Origin: Hemibagrus wyckioides
Lineage: Eukaryota > Chordata > Actinopteri > Siluriformes > Bagridae
NCBI RefSeq assembly: GCF_019097595.1
Contig: NC_080718.1
Location: 23,951,657-24,015,656, forward strand
DNA length: 64,000 bases
Direction: 5' to 3'
Shown: positions 1-31,699 of the stretch, in pieces
Layout of the letters: each line of letters opens with the position of its first letter
How positions within the stretch are numbered: the stretch's first letter is position 1
Notes under the pieces: generated by a model
Seen by the model: the letters and a program-made list of their open reading frames with translations, nothing else
Told to the model about the DNA's origin: nothing
Databases searched by the model: none
Translations under genes and position numbers: made by a program

Positions 1-19343
<19,343 letters not shown>

Positions 19344-19661
19344 TTCTTTTCCGGAAGCTTCCACCCACGCGAGACGATCGAGGACAGCGCGTCCACCTGC
19401 TCGTCCGTGTCCGCGTCGGAACGGCGTGTGCTGCACTAAAGTGGATTTAGGGGGGAATTATATCCTGATGTTGTACCTCAGACTGTTTAGCACATCGGCC
19501 GTGCCACTTTAGAGACGTTAAAATTGCCATGCGGAGCCGGAGAGACGCTGGTGTGTGAAGCAGCACTTAGTAAACACACATACGGTATACGGACTCATAA
19601 AGGTAACAGGAAGCCATCGGTTCCAGAAGGACGGCAGATGATCATCTGAGCACTAAGGGAA

Positions 19662-19667
19662 AATAAA
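19662..19667 (+). terminator. Candidate polyadenylation signal of asap3
   Basis: AATAAA lies about 320 bases after the stop. Further AATAAA hexamers at 20411, 21466 and 21542 could give longer 3' UTRs. Which is used cannot be told from sequence. Confidence 0.4.
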
Positions 19668-21626
19668 TGCAGTGCATTTCCTGACTGTTCGTGCCCAAGT
19701 CCACAGGTTCCCATGGTTTAATGGATATTTTGCTGTTATGAGACGCTGATGAACAGCATCCTGTGAAACACAATCCTCACTGAGTGACTTTCAGCCCAGT
19801 GAGCAAGACCGAGACAGAGAAAAGGAAAGATATTGTGTTTCCTGCCTTTAACTGGACGTTCTGCTTGTCTTTCTCGCTGAATCAGCAGTCTCTCACTTCT
19901 CCAATCCCATTTTAAAACCCACAACTCGGACAGACACGGAGCCACGTGTTTACAAGAAGATTTCACATGAACGGTTTTCTACACCGCTAATTCTGACGCA
20001 TTTCTCAAACCGTCTCAAGCTTCATCTGCAGTGTAATCGATCATACCGACTCGTTTATTCATTTCCTGTCAAAATCTTTTATTCGAAACCGTCTGATGTT
20101 GTTTTCATGGTTCTTTACATTTTCCCAGATAAAACATGATGCAGCTTCATGCTAGCTCGCTAAATCAGCAGCCTCGGTCGTTACCTAGCTAACTTTATTA
20201 TCTATGTTGATATTTTAATATCAGTGAACGTATCACAAAAAAATTCAGTCAGTTTTTAGAAAGAATAACGCGTACAAACACGGTCCTTCGCTAACGTTTA
20301 CAGTAACACCAAGCTCGTCAGTCTGAAAGATTATAGTCTGTAAATAGTGATGTTCAGTCGTTGGCTTCATGGTTCATCGTTGTAACGTAATTTATTTTTA
20401 AATAGACCAAAATAAAAGAGAGAGAAACTCAAGGCACGAATATTTTAGAGCACTTTCACACCTGCTCTGTTTGTTCAATCCGAATCGGAGCGAAATCGGT
20501 ACTTATGTCATTTGTTTTGGTTTAGTTTTGCATTGCACATAATTCCACAAAACGAATCAAACAACTGAACCCTCTTTCATTCCTATTCACAGTAACAGAA
20601 GAGTTAAAGGAGAAAGGTTTAATCACCTGAACACATAACGCAGGCACCATACAAGTCTGTGAATAATGAGTTCGAAACTTTTTCTGTGTCAAATCCAGTG
20701 TTTATTTCTTCTCTTTTTGTTCCTAAATATCTAGAGCATTTCTGCTCTGTCCTTCGGCCCGGTTTACGCCCCGATATCATCAATTCTCTGGATGTTTTGC
20801 CTAAATAACCACACTGAGCACCCGAGCTCCAGTTAAATGGACTAAACAGCGCAGGATGATGTTGTCCATCCACACTAAGAGCTCTGTCTCTTAGTGGGAA
20901 AAGACTGAGTGCCACAAAAGGGAGGATCAGATTCCTGTAACAAAGTGAGTGTGAAGTCCAAGAGCAGAGGCTCTCAGATATTGATATTTCACAGAGTGAG
21001 TGTGGGGAAATAATTCGATTTCTGTGTTTGGTTGTGATTTTTTTTTATATAGCCTTGATATGAAAGAGCAGTATTTTCCACATTAGTGAATAATCTAGGT
21101 CTGGGAGTCAGAACATGTAGTTGCTGTATTATGCTTGAAGTTCAGTCTGTATTTTCAGTATTTTGGGGTGTGTGTGTTTGTGTGTGTGTTGGACCCAGCC
21201 CACTTGCTTTAGTACTGCATTGCATCCGAGCAGCTTTTAGAGATCCCTCTGCATTATTAATGCCAGGACAGAGGGCCGAGTACAGACCGGTGCACTCCTG
21301 CACTCCTCTTATTCACTTCTATGAAGCTATTACAGGTCCCCAAGATCCAAACCATTCAGTTCAACTCCCTTTTTGTTTGTTTGTTTGTTTGTTGCCAAAA
21401 AAACCCTTCTGGTCTATGAAATGCATTTTAGTTGAAATGTACATGAATGATGTAATATTAGCTTTAATAAATGTCCTTTCTTTTTATGATTGTTTATTTC
21501 TTACTGTTTTGCTCATTGTTAATATGTTAAGCATTTTTTGGAATAAATGTGTTACGCTACATCAGAAATGAGTCCTTTAAGAAAACTGAAAGCAGGTTGA
21601 AATTCATTCTGCATTAAAAAATTATA

Positions 21627-22135
21627 TACACCGATCAGGCATAACATTATGAGCAGTGAGAGGTGAAGTGAATAACACTGGTGATCTCCTCATCATGGCA
21701 CCTGTTAGTGGGTGGGATATATTAGGCAGCAAGTCAACATTTTGACCTCAAAGTTGATGTGTTAGAAGCAGGAAAAATGGACAAGGCTAGACCACTGGAT
21801 CAGAGCATCTCCAAAACTGCAGCTCTTGTGGGGTGTTCCCCGGTCTGCAGTGGTCAGTATCTATCAAAAGAGGTCCAAGGAAGGAACAGTGGTGAACTGG
21901 AGACGGTCATGGGCGGTCAAGGCTCATTGTTGCACGTGGGGAGCGAAGGCTGGCCCGTGTGATCCGATCCAACAGACGAGCTACTGTTGCTCAGATTGCT
22001 GAAGAAGTTAAAGCTGGTTCTGATAGAAAGGTGTCGGAATACACAGTGCATGACGGCTCAGGGCTGTTTTGATAGCAAAAGGGGGACCAACACGATATTA
22101 GGTAGGTGGTCATAATGTTATGCCTGATCGGTGTA
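21627..22135 (+). mobile_element. Tc1-like element, copy D, both terminal repeats intact
   Basis: Ends read tacaccgatcaggcataac and gttatgcctgatcggtgta, perfect inverted repeats beginning with the TA target. It contains the helix-turn-helix region through GSDRKVSEYTVH, then jumps to the 3' end. The coding frame is broken. It is mobilisable in principle if transposase is supplied in trans. Confidence 0.92.
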
Positions 22136-22136
22136 T

Positions 22137-23345
22137 GTATTTGAGGCATTAGTGCTTTTTATTCATGAATATTCTACCTATATAATCCAAATGGGTAAAA
22201 TCATTTTAGTAGATTTTTTAAAATTATAATTATTTAATTCAATTTACAGTTAGATTTTATTTATTTATTTATTTATTTATTTTTGTAAAAGTAATTTTTC
22301 ATGGTTTATTATTAGGAAATATAAGAATTAATCACTTGTAATTGAGAAGTGGTTTCAGGACGGCTTTTTACCCGACCTTATGAAACACTGCTTTGGAGCA
22401 GGATTAGCAGCTCTCTTGCAGTGTTAACTTCATATCATCTACAGTGTAAAACGATGCGGCGTTAGAATGTTAGACATTTAGACAGACACCAATTACAAAC
22501 TGAACAGCGTGTGCCACAGATCACGTGAGTACCAGGAAGTAGCAAGACAAAAAAAATGGCTCGGTAGCGTCAGACGGCAAAATACTGAACATCACAGAAA
22601 TGAGCGGAAATTCGGACCACGTCCCATGGTCAACTACTTAAAAAGGCCAAAAAGGATTCGAAAGCTGGGACAGGTAAAACCATCTCGGACGCAGAACTGC
22701 AAAGCTGTCTCAGTGATGTGAAAGCACGAGACGAGACGTTATTCAATGCAGATGCACGCTGTATTTATCCATTCTGGGTTGATTACAGCACAAACATTTG
22801 CAGATAAAATCATCTGTTAATCATGGGATTGGGAATGTAGAGTGTAGAAGAATGTACAATGTAGAGATTAGGAATAAACCAGGATTAATTGGTAATCCCA
22901 GGGAAAGTGTGAGCAGTGTGAAATGTGAAACGAAGATAAACCAAGATTCCCTGCAGTTCACAATGACCCAGGGTTAATTAATAAAGTGTGAAAAGACGTA
23001 ATTAAAAAATGATTGTGAGTCGATTCAATGTAAATAATAATAATTTAGGATGAATAAAAATCCAAATAATCTAGAAAAATGTGTAATGCAGAAAAATATC
23101 CTAATGCTGAACCCCTGGCTGTACACTTTAAGCCTTAGAAAACACTGAATAATGCAGTATATTCAGGAATATCTGCTTATGATTGTCTCACACACACACA
23201 CACCTCACAGATGAGTGAATTAGTAGCTGCTTTCATACGGATTATGTGTTTACAGATCCTGTGTGTAATCAAGGCCACGTAGATGCCATGAATCAGGGCT
23301 GAGTGAGGATCTTGCATAATTCCAGGTGTTACATCACTGCATGGA

Positions 23346-23391
<46 letters not shown>

Positions 23392-24030
23392 GAGATTTGC
23401 TGGAGATCTGCAGTGCAGCGGTATAAAGCTGAATAATCCAATATTTATGAGTTTGTTTAGTGTCAATGAGGCTTTTTAGTCACTGAATACAGAGAGCTGA
23501 TTTCTGCTCTGAAGGAAATAATCCTGCTGTTCTGTTCGATCAGGTTCATTAAGAATACGATTTTTAGATGTATAAAGTCTAGATGCTGAATGGTTTAGTG
23601 TGTTTACTTCACTGGTTCATTCATAGTATATCTATTTCTGTCGATTTCTAAATTAAAATGAAATAGAACTAGAGTAATAGTACTTTCTGTCTTTACTGAC
23701 ACACACACACACACACACTGCTCTCTTCCCCCTTGATCTTGCACCATTCCTATAAAATACTTATTTCTTTCCGGCTTAGAAGCTCTGAACTCAAGTCTCC
23801 TCTTACATAAGAAAATAGAAAGCATGTAGGAGTGAATCTTCTGTCACGGTATAGCTTCATGGATTTTATATACAGTACAGTAAACTCATTTTATGGATTA
23901 TACATTATACATTTAAGCTGAAGAACTGACGCTGGAGTTTGACAACTCCACAGCAAAGACCAAATATGGAATGAGATGTTCAGTAAGCAGGTACGGGTTT
24001 GATGGTCAGGTGTCCGCAAACGTATGGCCA
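22137..24030. other. Intergenic stretch without recognised genes
   Basis: Contains (TTTA)n at about 22257-22283, CA runs at 23190-23205, 23347-23389 and 23699-23718, and AT-rich unique-looking DNA. The stretch 22500-22740 encodes nothing I recognise. Confidence 0.6.
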
Positions 24031-24039
24031 TATAGAAGA

Positions 24040-24550
24040 AGAAGCCTTTATTATTGCCACACATACATTACAGCACAAGCCTCCTGGTGGTCCAGCAGCA
24101 GGTCCCGCAGTCTCATTGCTATGGCCCGGGTTCGATTCCCAGGCAGGGAGCTAACCCAAGCCTGGATTAAACACGGATTAAACTCTCAGTGCCGGTCCCA
24201 AGCCTGGATTAAACACAGATTAAACTCTCAGTGCCGGTCCCAAGCCTGGATTAAACACAGATTAAACTCTCAGTGCCGGTCCCAAGCCTGGAAAACCTGT
24301 TCCAAATCTAAACATGCGGACCAAATGATCCCCAAACAGGGAGCAGCTGAAAATACAACATACATTACAGCACAGTGGAATTCTTCTTCGCATATCCTAG
24401 CTGAGGAAGTTTGGGGTCAGAGCACAGGGGCAGCTATAATGCTGGAGCAGAGAGGGTTAAGGGCCTTGCTCAATTGCCCAACAGTGGAGTTTGGCAGTGC
24501 TGGGGCTTGAATCCTGACCTTCCAATCAACAACACCTTAACTACTGGAGC
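24040..24550. mobile_element. Composite interspersed repeat with tRNA-like box B
   Basis: It includes 'gggttcgattccc', a pol III box B-like sequence near 24128, an embedded 42-bp tandem repeat, and the 'cttgctcaattgcccaacag' repeat shared with 10420-10575 and 40680-40895. It looks like nested or composite retroposons. Confidence 0.55.
24157..24291. repeat. 42-bp tandem repeat, three copies
   Basis: Units starting caagcctgg at 24157, 24199 and 24241, with a fourth partial start at 24283. The period is exactly 42 bases with only single-base differences. Confidence 0.92.
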
Positions 24551-25149
24551 TACCACTGTATGTGACTTTGATTGATTAAACTTCCTTCCTTTGCAGAGGT
24601 TGTCATTTACTAGTTATTTAATAAGATTTAATAAGAAACATCTGGATAGAATCTAACAAAAAACAACCTGTATTTGGTTTGGCTTTTCACCAGATGCCTT
24701 AACTGACACAACCCCCCTGATTTATCCAGGCTTTGGGACGACCGGGACTGAGAGTTAACCCCTTAGTGCCTGGGTTTGAAATGTTTATGTAATGTTTAAT
24801 ATTGAACATTCAAGATTATGCACTGTTTCTAGATCCCTGTTTAAATGTAATGTTGTGTACGATATCCTCTTTGCATTTAAAGTCAGATTTTCCTCATGTC
24901 TCATCCCTGCTGTTGAAGCGTGTGTACGGACGACACTGATGGATTTGATCTACAATGGATCTTAAGTTTTTGCACAAATGTGTGGAGTCCATGCAGCTCA
25001 AGTCTCATTGTCGTTAAAGCAACATTTGGGGACGAACCGGATACTGCGAACCTCAGTATTTCCAAGATTGCTGAAAATATATCCAATCTAACATGTAAAG
25101 AAAATTGTTGTGTAAAATAGAAGCATTTTCTCTAGTGTTTTTAGACTTG

Positions 25150-25190
25150 AACTTCCAGATGTTTGATAAGATATATATATATATATATAA
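25150..25190. repeat. (AT)n microsatellite
   Basis: A short AT run in intergenic DNA. The flanking 24560-25740 holds one reversed interspersed repeat (25320-25660) and no gene signal. Confidence 0.8.
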
Positions 25191-25756
25191 ACATACTTCT
25201 TCAGTGTCCCGGAACTAGGTTTAGCTGAAGTTCATGCCAGTTTACTTACTACTAAGTTCATAAGCCACGCTGATCATCATGATCTTATTTCTTCTCCTAG
25301 ATCACATTAAATATGTTTTCTCACTCTTCTGCACTAGCCCAGAATAGACACTTGTTGAATAATTTCCTATAACAGCAGCTCTGACAAATTTCTTTCAAAC
25401 AGCAGAACAAAGTTCATACTATAATTCAGAAGATTATATTTAAAGCATCCTGTCAATGCATTTATTTTACTGTTTCTACAGTAAAACAGTTTACATAATC
25501 TAAGTTTGATGATAAAGAGACTACAAAAACCTGCAACTATAACAGTTAATATGGTGAAAAGCTCGGGTTAGAAGATGTGTTTTTGTGGCAGTGAAGATGT
25601 TTTCCCTACTTTCTGCACTTTCACTCTGGTGAAGGAACGGCTGTTTCTAGCTGTACAGTAGATATTTTAATGAATTAAACAATAAAAATCGGTCCATTGC
25701 TGTGATTTCAGAGGATGCAGGATGTGCTTTTGTTTAGGAAAATAAAATCCTAGTGT

Positions 25757-26112
25757 TTCTTACTCAGGTGGCACGGTGGCTCAGTTGTTAGCACTGTTCC
25801 CTCCTGGGTTCGAATCCCGGCAGGGCCCTTTCTGTGTAGAGTTTGCATGTTCTCTCCGTGCCTGCGTGGGTTTACTCTGAGTATTCTGGTGTCCTCACAA
25901 TCTAAAAACATGTACATTTGGTTGATTGGTAATTCTGAATTGCCCATAGGAATGAGTGTGTGTGGATGTCTGTCTATATGTGTGGCCCTTGCGACCTGTC
26001 CAGAGTGTACCCCCTGCCTTTCACCCAATGGGTGCTGGGATAGACTCCAGCAGATCCCCGTGATCCTAATTAGGAATAAAGCGGGTGTAGAAGATGGATG
26101 GATGGATATTTC
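25757..26112 (+). mobile_element. tRNA-derived SINE, near full length
   Basis: The head has 'ggtggctcagttgttagca' (box A-like) and 'gggttcgaatccc' (box B). The body reads 'gtgtagagtttgcatgttct' and 'tgggatagactccagcagat'. The tail is (GGAT)n. This is the classic fish tRNA-SINE plan with an ATGG tail. Confidence 0.88.
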
Positions 26113-26203
26113 TTCCTCATCAAACTTACACTTAGGAACTGAGTTAGTTGTTCGAATTGAATTAAAATCCTGAGCTTGCATTTATTTCATCTGAAGCCTC
26201 ACT

Positions 26204-26209
26204 GCATCT

Positions 26210-26238
<29 letters not shown>
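26204..26238. repeat. (CA)n microsatellite
   Basis: A pure CA run followed by poly-A. Confidence 0.92.
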
Positions 26239-26241
<3 letters not shown>

Positions 26242-27168
26242 AAAATCATTGCTTTGCATTTTTTCTTCATGTTTTCATTCATTGTTATCAGACTGTCCGG
26301 GATACAAACGGAACGTCAGCTCTAAATATAGCAGAACACATCTGGAGCACTTCCTCTTCATCACCTGACCTATCGAGTTCTGCTGATGATCCGTTTCTGC
26401 GCTCGAATGCTGTGAAATCTCAAAGGTCAGTCCTTCCACACAGCAGTCACGATCCTCAATCAGCATGAATTAGTCTCATTCTTGTATTTGCTATCTGTAA
26501 GCAGCGAAGTGTGAACAGAAGAAAAAAGCACGGTTTACATAATGACCATGAAATATATCCGTGTTTATTGTTTCTCAGGATTGTACATAAGCAGCAAGGT
26601 TCTACATTATTGTCATCATATGTGGTGTGTCAGGAATAAAGACCTGACTACAGAATCTAATTACATATTAAAGCATATAATGTGCCTTAAATACAATCTA
26701 AAGCAAAGTACATTCATGCAGAAAGCCTGGAAGCAAGAATTCGAAAGAAGATAATAGGCAGATTATAAATTTTAGAGCAGATTTTCTTTAAAAAAAAAAA
26801 AAAAAGTTAAATAATGAAGTATATTTATTAAGAGTATAGGGATCGCTGATGATCTGGGGTTTGCGGGTTCTGGTAATCAGGCTTCCTACATCACTAAAAC
26901 AACAGAAGTATTAAGAAATTGCACAGAATTACAGCGAGGTTTGGGACATTAGGACGTACGGTACATTCATGCTGCATTGTGGGCCCACTCACTGAGGTCT
27001 TTGGGGGAAAAAACTTGTGTTCTCCTTCACAGCAGAACTCAATGGAGGTGCAGTGCAAAGACGACAAGAGGCAAAGCTGAGGCTTCGTCTACACATTGAA
27101 ACGCTCATATACAGACTGTACAGACTGAGTAAGGCATTGAAGGAATAAGTGGCATTATACACGTGTAG

Positions 27169-27171
<3 letters not shown>

Positions 27172-27222
<51 letters not shown>
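27172..27222. repeat. (GA)n microsatellite
   Basis: A pure GA run of about 45 bases. A poly-A tract lies at about 26790-26805. Confidence 0.92.
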
Positions 27223-27223
<1 letters not shown>

Positions 27224-27774
27224 CAGTGGTGGGGAAATATTTGACTCCCTGTACTCAATAAATGCAGTAATAAATATGATAGAGAATGCTACGTTTCTGA
27301 AAGAGATTTTGTCCTTGAAGAAATGATGCAGTCTTAGTGATTTTAACATTCATACAGCGTCATAGAAATGAATATGATTGGTACATTTACCAAATATGTA
27401 CCATACATTTGTCTTAAAGGTAAACTAGTACTAATAGTACAAATCCTACATAATAGATTTGTACACTTTACGATGTTTGTGTGTGTGTGTGTCTACTGTA
27501 CAACAATGTGAACATACACCACTTTGGAAGTAGTATATGTTGTCTAAAAGCTATTTAACAAAAATAATCAAAATATTGCATTTTCCCACACCACTGTAGC
27601 CTCCATCACAGGCTGTTACTTTAGTCTGTGATTCATACATGTATTGAGCAGCTTGGGTCTCTGAGCTGAGCGGCTCGTTTTGACGTCCATGATTCAAGTT
27701 TTTCTGAAATCTGATGGAGATATTTCATTACATGAACGTTAAGACAGTGTTCTTTTGGTAAGTAGTTGTGCGTT

Positions 27775-28216
27775 AGCTATATGACCAAATGTTTGTGGAC
27801 ACCTGATCTCCACACCCACATGTTCTTGAACCGAAACATTTCAGATCTTCATTCTACTGGGAAGGCTTTCCACATGTGTACTTTAGTTTGCTAGGACATT
27901 ATGCTTTCTGTCATTAGTTCGGTGTTGTTTTGTAGCTCTGTGTTGTTATGTTGTTTAATTATGCAGCACCAGAGAATCCTTGTCTCATTTCATTATGTCA
28001 GCTATATATATGGTTGAAATGACAATAAAAGCTTCTTGACTTGACTTGCTGGTAGCTGTGGGGATTTGTGTTCATTCAGCCGCTAGAGCATTTGTGATGT
28101 TGGGTGAAGACGCAACCCAAGAGTTTTAGTGTGGTTGACCTCACAGATCGGTGCAGAACACCAGAGGTCATCCACTCCAAACCTGGTCAGATGTCCACAA
28201 CCTTTTGCCCATATAA
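27775..28216. mobile_element. MITE-like element with inverted ends, carrying another repeat
   Basis: The left end is 'gaccaaatgtttgtggacac'. The right end, reversed, reads 'gggcaaaaggttgtggacat'. Inside sits a reversed copy of the 13640 retroposon end (27990-28045). Similar ends occur at 24000-24035 and 40500-40540. Confidence 0.6.
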
Positions 28217-28739
28217 TATATATTACTAGATAGATGTAGGTGAACGGTACATATCTGAAACATGAAGGAGATCGGTTACAATCGTAGCTTAGCATTGTGT
28301 GTATTATTAACTTGTTTAAATATGCACTGGGAAAATTTTGGTACGTATACTTTTCAGTGATAGATAGCCCTTTGCTGGAAAATGAACCAGCATGAGAAAG
28401 TTGACCTTAAGTCATTTACAAAGGGGCTTTTAAGCGCTTGAACACAATGATGGAGAGAGAAAAGCCCTTAGAAATTCTACACACAGCTTTCAAAGTCCAC
28501 ATATCCAGTGCCAAATAACTATTATTTGAGACAAAGCAAGATATTAAAACAGTTTGTGTGTTTCTTAGTGAGAGCCCTGCTGTTCACCATGTCCTCACAA
28601 TGTTTTTGTAATCGTTTTGAGGGTATTTAAAAAATAAAATAGTATATGTGGGTACATTTATTTAAATGTAGTTATGTTTTAATGTACGTATAATACATCT
28701 AACGTGTCTACAACCATTAATATTTGAGTAAAATTGATC

Positions 28740-29150
28740 TAAAGTCCAACATGGCGCTGAGCCACCCACACAACCAGCCCGAGTAGGCTGTGAAGGGCGA
28801 ATCAAGAACGAATCGACTCTTTCGTGTGAATCTTTCCCCCCGAATCGGTTCGCACTCGAATGACCGAAAGGTACTTTCTGTGGCTTGCTTTTGATTCGTT
28901 TCTCACTTTCTCACTTCTCACTCGTATTAGCAACCAGGCTAAAGTGAAGTGAAATTGCTGCTGAAGAGAATAAATGTGCTAAATAAATCAGCTATAAAAA
29001 AAAAAACAAAAAAAAAACAGCCAGCCCAAGTGACGTAAGGTCAGCGCTGCAGCAACGCGGGCTCGGCACTGCGCATGCGTGAGAGCGCAGAGACAATGAA
29101 GGCGGGGGTGAAAGCGCGAGTTTGAAGCGGAAGGTTCTGGAAATCCTGTC
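28740..29150. promoter_or_regulatory. CpG-rich, promoter-like island with YY1, NRF1 and ETS motifs
   Basis: The stretch is CpG-dense against AT-rich surroundings. It has 'aacatggcgctg' (YY1-like, 28750), 'tgcgcatgcg' (NRF1 core, 29070) and 'gcggaag' (ETS-like, about 29129). No coding exon is recognisable next to it. It could be the promoter of a non-coding RNA, a far-upstream element or part of a GC-rich repeat. Confidence 0.35.
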
Positions 29151-29159
29151 AGCTTGCTC

Positions 29160-30703
29160 TTTCACGATTTGCTTAAAATTTGCGCTAGATTTGCTTCTAA
29201 AGGTTATAACAAAGTGAACGTTATTTATATCTAAACGCTTTCACAATCCCGAAAACGGAATATTTGATACGTGATGCTCTTGAGTTAACGTGATGTTAAC
29301 CCAGTCTATGAGAAGGAACATACACATACATATAAGAGCATCCCTCTGAGGAAAACTAAAGTCAAATCATTTCCCAATCCTTGCATCTCATTTGCATTTA
29401 TTAAGCTATTTTCACTAATCAAAGTGCACGTTTAGTGTTTGGAAACGTCAGGAAGCATTTCATCTATGTACACAGGCACAATGTGGATTATTACACTACT
29501 CATATGGAGGAGTATAGATCATAACGACCACATAAACCCAATCCCCATAAAGGTTATTCTGCTCATTAAACAGTGAAATTAGGATCTTCTCTCTCTGAGT
29601 TTCTGAACCTTCCTGTCCTAACCTGCTCTTGCCAACAATAGAAATCCCTGGTGACTTTCTCCTGAGCTTCACAAACTCTCGTTTCCTAACAAGAACACAA
29701 CACAAGGAGACGTACACACAGACGGGGGGACAAAAAACCTATAGGGTTTCAATCACAATGAAAGACATTGCTCAGAAGACAGTAAATGAAGTTAGAAATG
29801 CAGCGTCGGCGCTTAGAGCGACTTCCTATCGACCCTGTTGAACCAGCCAATGTTTAAGTACATCCAAATATGCACCAGGAAACCGCGTCCATTCTGATCT
29901 TTTGCACCTGTGTTTTTGTCTTATACCTGAACGTTTAAACCCTAAACATGTCCGTACGGACGAAAGAAGCACAAAATATATATAAATATAAACTGTACAT
30001 AGGTCCTTGTGTGACTAACTAAAAGTAGAACCGTCTAGAAACCCAGCATTAGGTAAAGCAGCAACATGAATGACTGTTAGTCGATGTTAGGCTGCGGTTT
30101 TGGAGGTTCTCTTGGTATTACCAAACATTCTGAAGCAAACACAGAGTAGGAGAGTTTCCCGGCAGCGGAGACGGTACAGGAGGCCGTACGTGAGGTGACG
30201 AGAGCTTCTTCCCCCGTGTCCAAGCTCTGCACCCGAGAGAGAAGAGCAGCAACCATAACAACCACCACAAATGATGCTAAACGTGACTTGTGGATGCAAG
30301 TCTGACGTCAATTCTACACCATTCGAGGCTGTCGGCAAAGTGTTTTCATAGAAACGGAGAGAGTTCTGAGAGCTCTCGGTCCATCATAAGGTCATATAAC
30401 CTCAATTCCCCATGCAGTTTCACAGCACCTTTGAGGCTCTCTGTATTTAATACCAAAGACGTATAAGCCCCACACACGACACAAAGACACTGAAGCTTCT
30501 CTCACACATACATACATACATACATACATACATACACATAGATCTCTGAGCAGTAGTGTGGTGTCTCACATTACAGCAGCAGGACTCATCCCTGTCCTCA
30601 GGAGAGATTCCACATGAAGAATAAAACCTAAATGTTTAGGGCTTTCTGATACTTCCCTTGAGACCAGACTAGTGGTCAAAAGTCCAGTTCTTCTCGTTCA
30701 ATG
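29160..30703. other. Stretch downstream of trnp1, likely including its 3' UTR
   Basis: No conserved ORF. A (CATA)n run lies at about 30505-30540. trnp1 is transcribed towards this region, so part is probably 3' UTR. No clear minus-strand polyadenylation signal could be assigned. Confidence 0.45.
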
Positions 30704-31219
30704 CTACTTGAGTTTTACGGGCCATGGCAGACACGTCCTGAGACCCAGCATGGACGAGAAGATGATGGTGGGCCGATGCCGCTTGAATCGTAGCCCCTTC
30801 TTCAGCCGCTGAGAGTTTTCGGAAACGTAAAGCTCACTCTGCTGAGCTGTGGCCGCCACTCGTGCCACAAGCTCACCGTGCTCTGCAGCTTTACGCTCTG
30901 AGCGTACGAACACTTCACGTAGCTCTTCCAGGCGCCGCTCCATTTCCTGGATGACACGCCGACGTTCCTCAACCTCCAGCAGGCGCCGTCGAGCCGCCTC
31001 AAACTCCATGCTTGAGCTCGGGGTCACCAGTTTGGAGGATGGTGCTGTGGCTGGGGCAGACGGCATCTCAGAACCAGGCTGGGCACGACGGAAGTCACCC
31101 ATGGAGATGGATCTCCGGGTTGGTGGTGGAGCCAGGGCAGAAGAGGAAGAGGAAGATGATGGAGCTGTACAGGATGGAGTGCCGTCAGTACTCTCATCTT
31201 CTTCTTGCTGCTTCTTCAT
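30704..31219 (-). CDS. trnp1: TMF1-regulated nuclear protein 1 (Trnp1)
   Basis: Complete single-exon ORF of 171 residues. The start codon is the first ATG after an in-frame TGA nine bases upstream. The N-terminus is low-complexity, with poly-Ser and acidic residues. The core EAARRRLLEVEERRRVIQEM continues as a predicted coiled coil to about residue 115. It matches the human TRNP1 core ARRRLLEVEGRRRLVSELES, and later QSELYVSENSQRLKKGLR matches QAELYLAAHGSRLKKGPR. The C-terminus SMLGLRTCLPWPVKLK matches the LGLGGCVPW motif. TRNP1 is a chromatin-associated nuclear protein that controls neural progenitor proliferation and cortical folding in mammals. The family match is from memory. Human TRNP1 has a longer, proline-rich N-terminus. 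Nearby rps6ka1 agrees with human 1p36 order. Confidence 0.9.
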   Translation of the reverse strand: MKKQQEEDESTDGTPSCTAPSSSSSSSALAPPPTRRSISMGDFRRAQPGSEMPSAPATAPSSKLVTPSSSMEFEAARRRLLEVEERRRVIQEMERRLEELREVFVRSERKAAEHGELVARVAATAQQSELYVSENSQRLKKGLRFKRHRPTIIFSSMLGLRTCLPWPVKLK

Positions 31220-31289
31220 TTTGCGTCAGAGATGTTGATTGCACGTTACTAAAGGTAGCGAAGCCTCTGAGGTTGTTTTCACCTCTGCC

Positions 31290-31333
31290 GAGAGATGAAG
31301 AGAAGAGAGAGAGGGAGAGGGAGAGGGAGAGAT
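31290..31333. repeat. (GA)n microsatellite in trnp1 5' region
   Basis: An interrupted GA/GGGA run about 70 bases upstream of the trnp1 start, probably in the 5' UTR or core promoter. Confidence 0.85.
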
Positions 31334-31419
31334 GAGGTGTGGTGTTAGCAGAGAAACGCTCCATTCATTAATAACGGCAGCAGAGCCGCTTCCCTGCACT
31401 GAATCAGCCTGCTCTCATG

Positions 31420-31460
31420 CCATTGGATGCAGCTGATGAGGCAACTGCTCCTGATTGGAC
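31420..31460 (-). promoter_or_regulatory. Paired CCAAT boxes upstream of trnp1
   Basis: On the trnp1 strand two CCAAT pentamers lie at 31422-31426 and 31452-31456, 30 bases apart and about 200-240 bases upstream of the start codon. This spacing suits a double NF-Y site. A CAGCTG E-box lies between them. Confidence 0.45.
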
Positions 31461-31699
31461 AGCAGCATTAGCTGTTCCTCCTTCATCCACTCTCAATTCT
31501 CCCCCCAAACAGTATCCATTCTCTCCATCCGATTTACTTTCCTATCGTAAAACCTCCTACCCCAAAGACAGCCTGGGTTTATTTGCCTTTTCTCAAGAGG
31601 TTGTGCTCCAGATTTCCTCTCTGTTTCCACGTGCATCTTTTCTTTGCCCTTAGCAACAGAGTCATAACACCATCAGCATCAGCATCACAGCCCTGTATT

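Noticed and set aside
20619..20915. 98-codon minus-strand ORF after asap3
   Set aside because: No recognisable motif. Lies in presumed 3' UTR or flank.
23971..24510. 179-codon plus-strand ORF with internal repeats
   Set aside because: It runs through a SINE-like head, a 42-bp tandem repeat and another interspersed repeat. A chance frame.
25757..25830. Functional tRNA gene
   Set aside because: Box A- and box B-like sequences belong to the SINE head. No cloverleaf with a plausible anticodon stem could be drawn.
25750..26181. 143-codon minus-strand ORF
   Set aside because: It is antisense to a full-length tRNA-SINE. Such frames are common in this family and not genes.
30849..31238. Plus-strand ORF of 129 codons overlapping trnp1
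   Set aside because: It is antisense to the clear trnp1 coding frame and Ser/Arg-rich because of it. No family resemblance.
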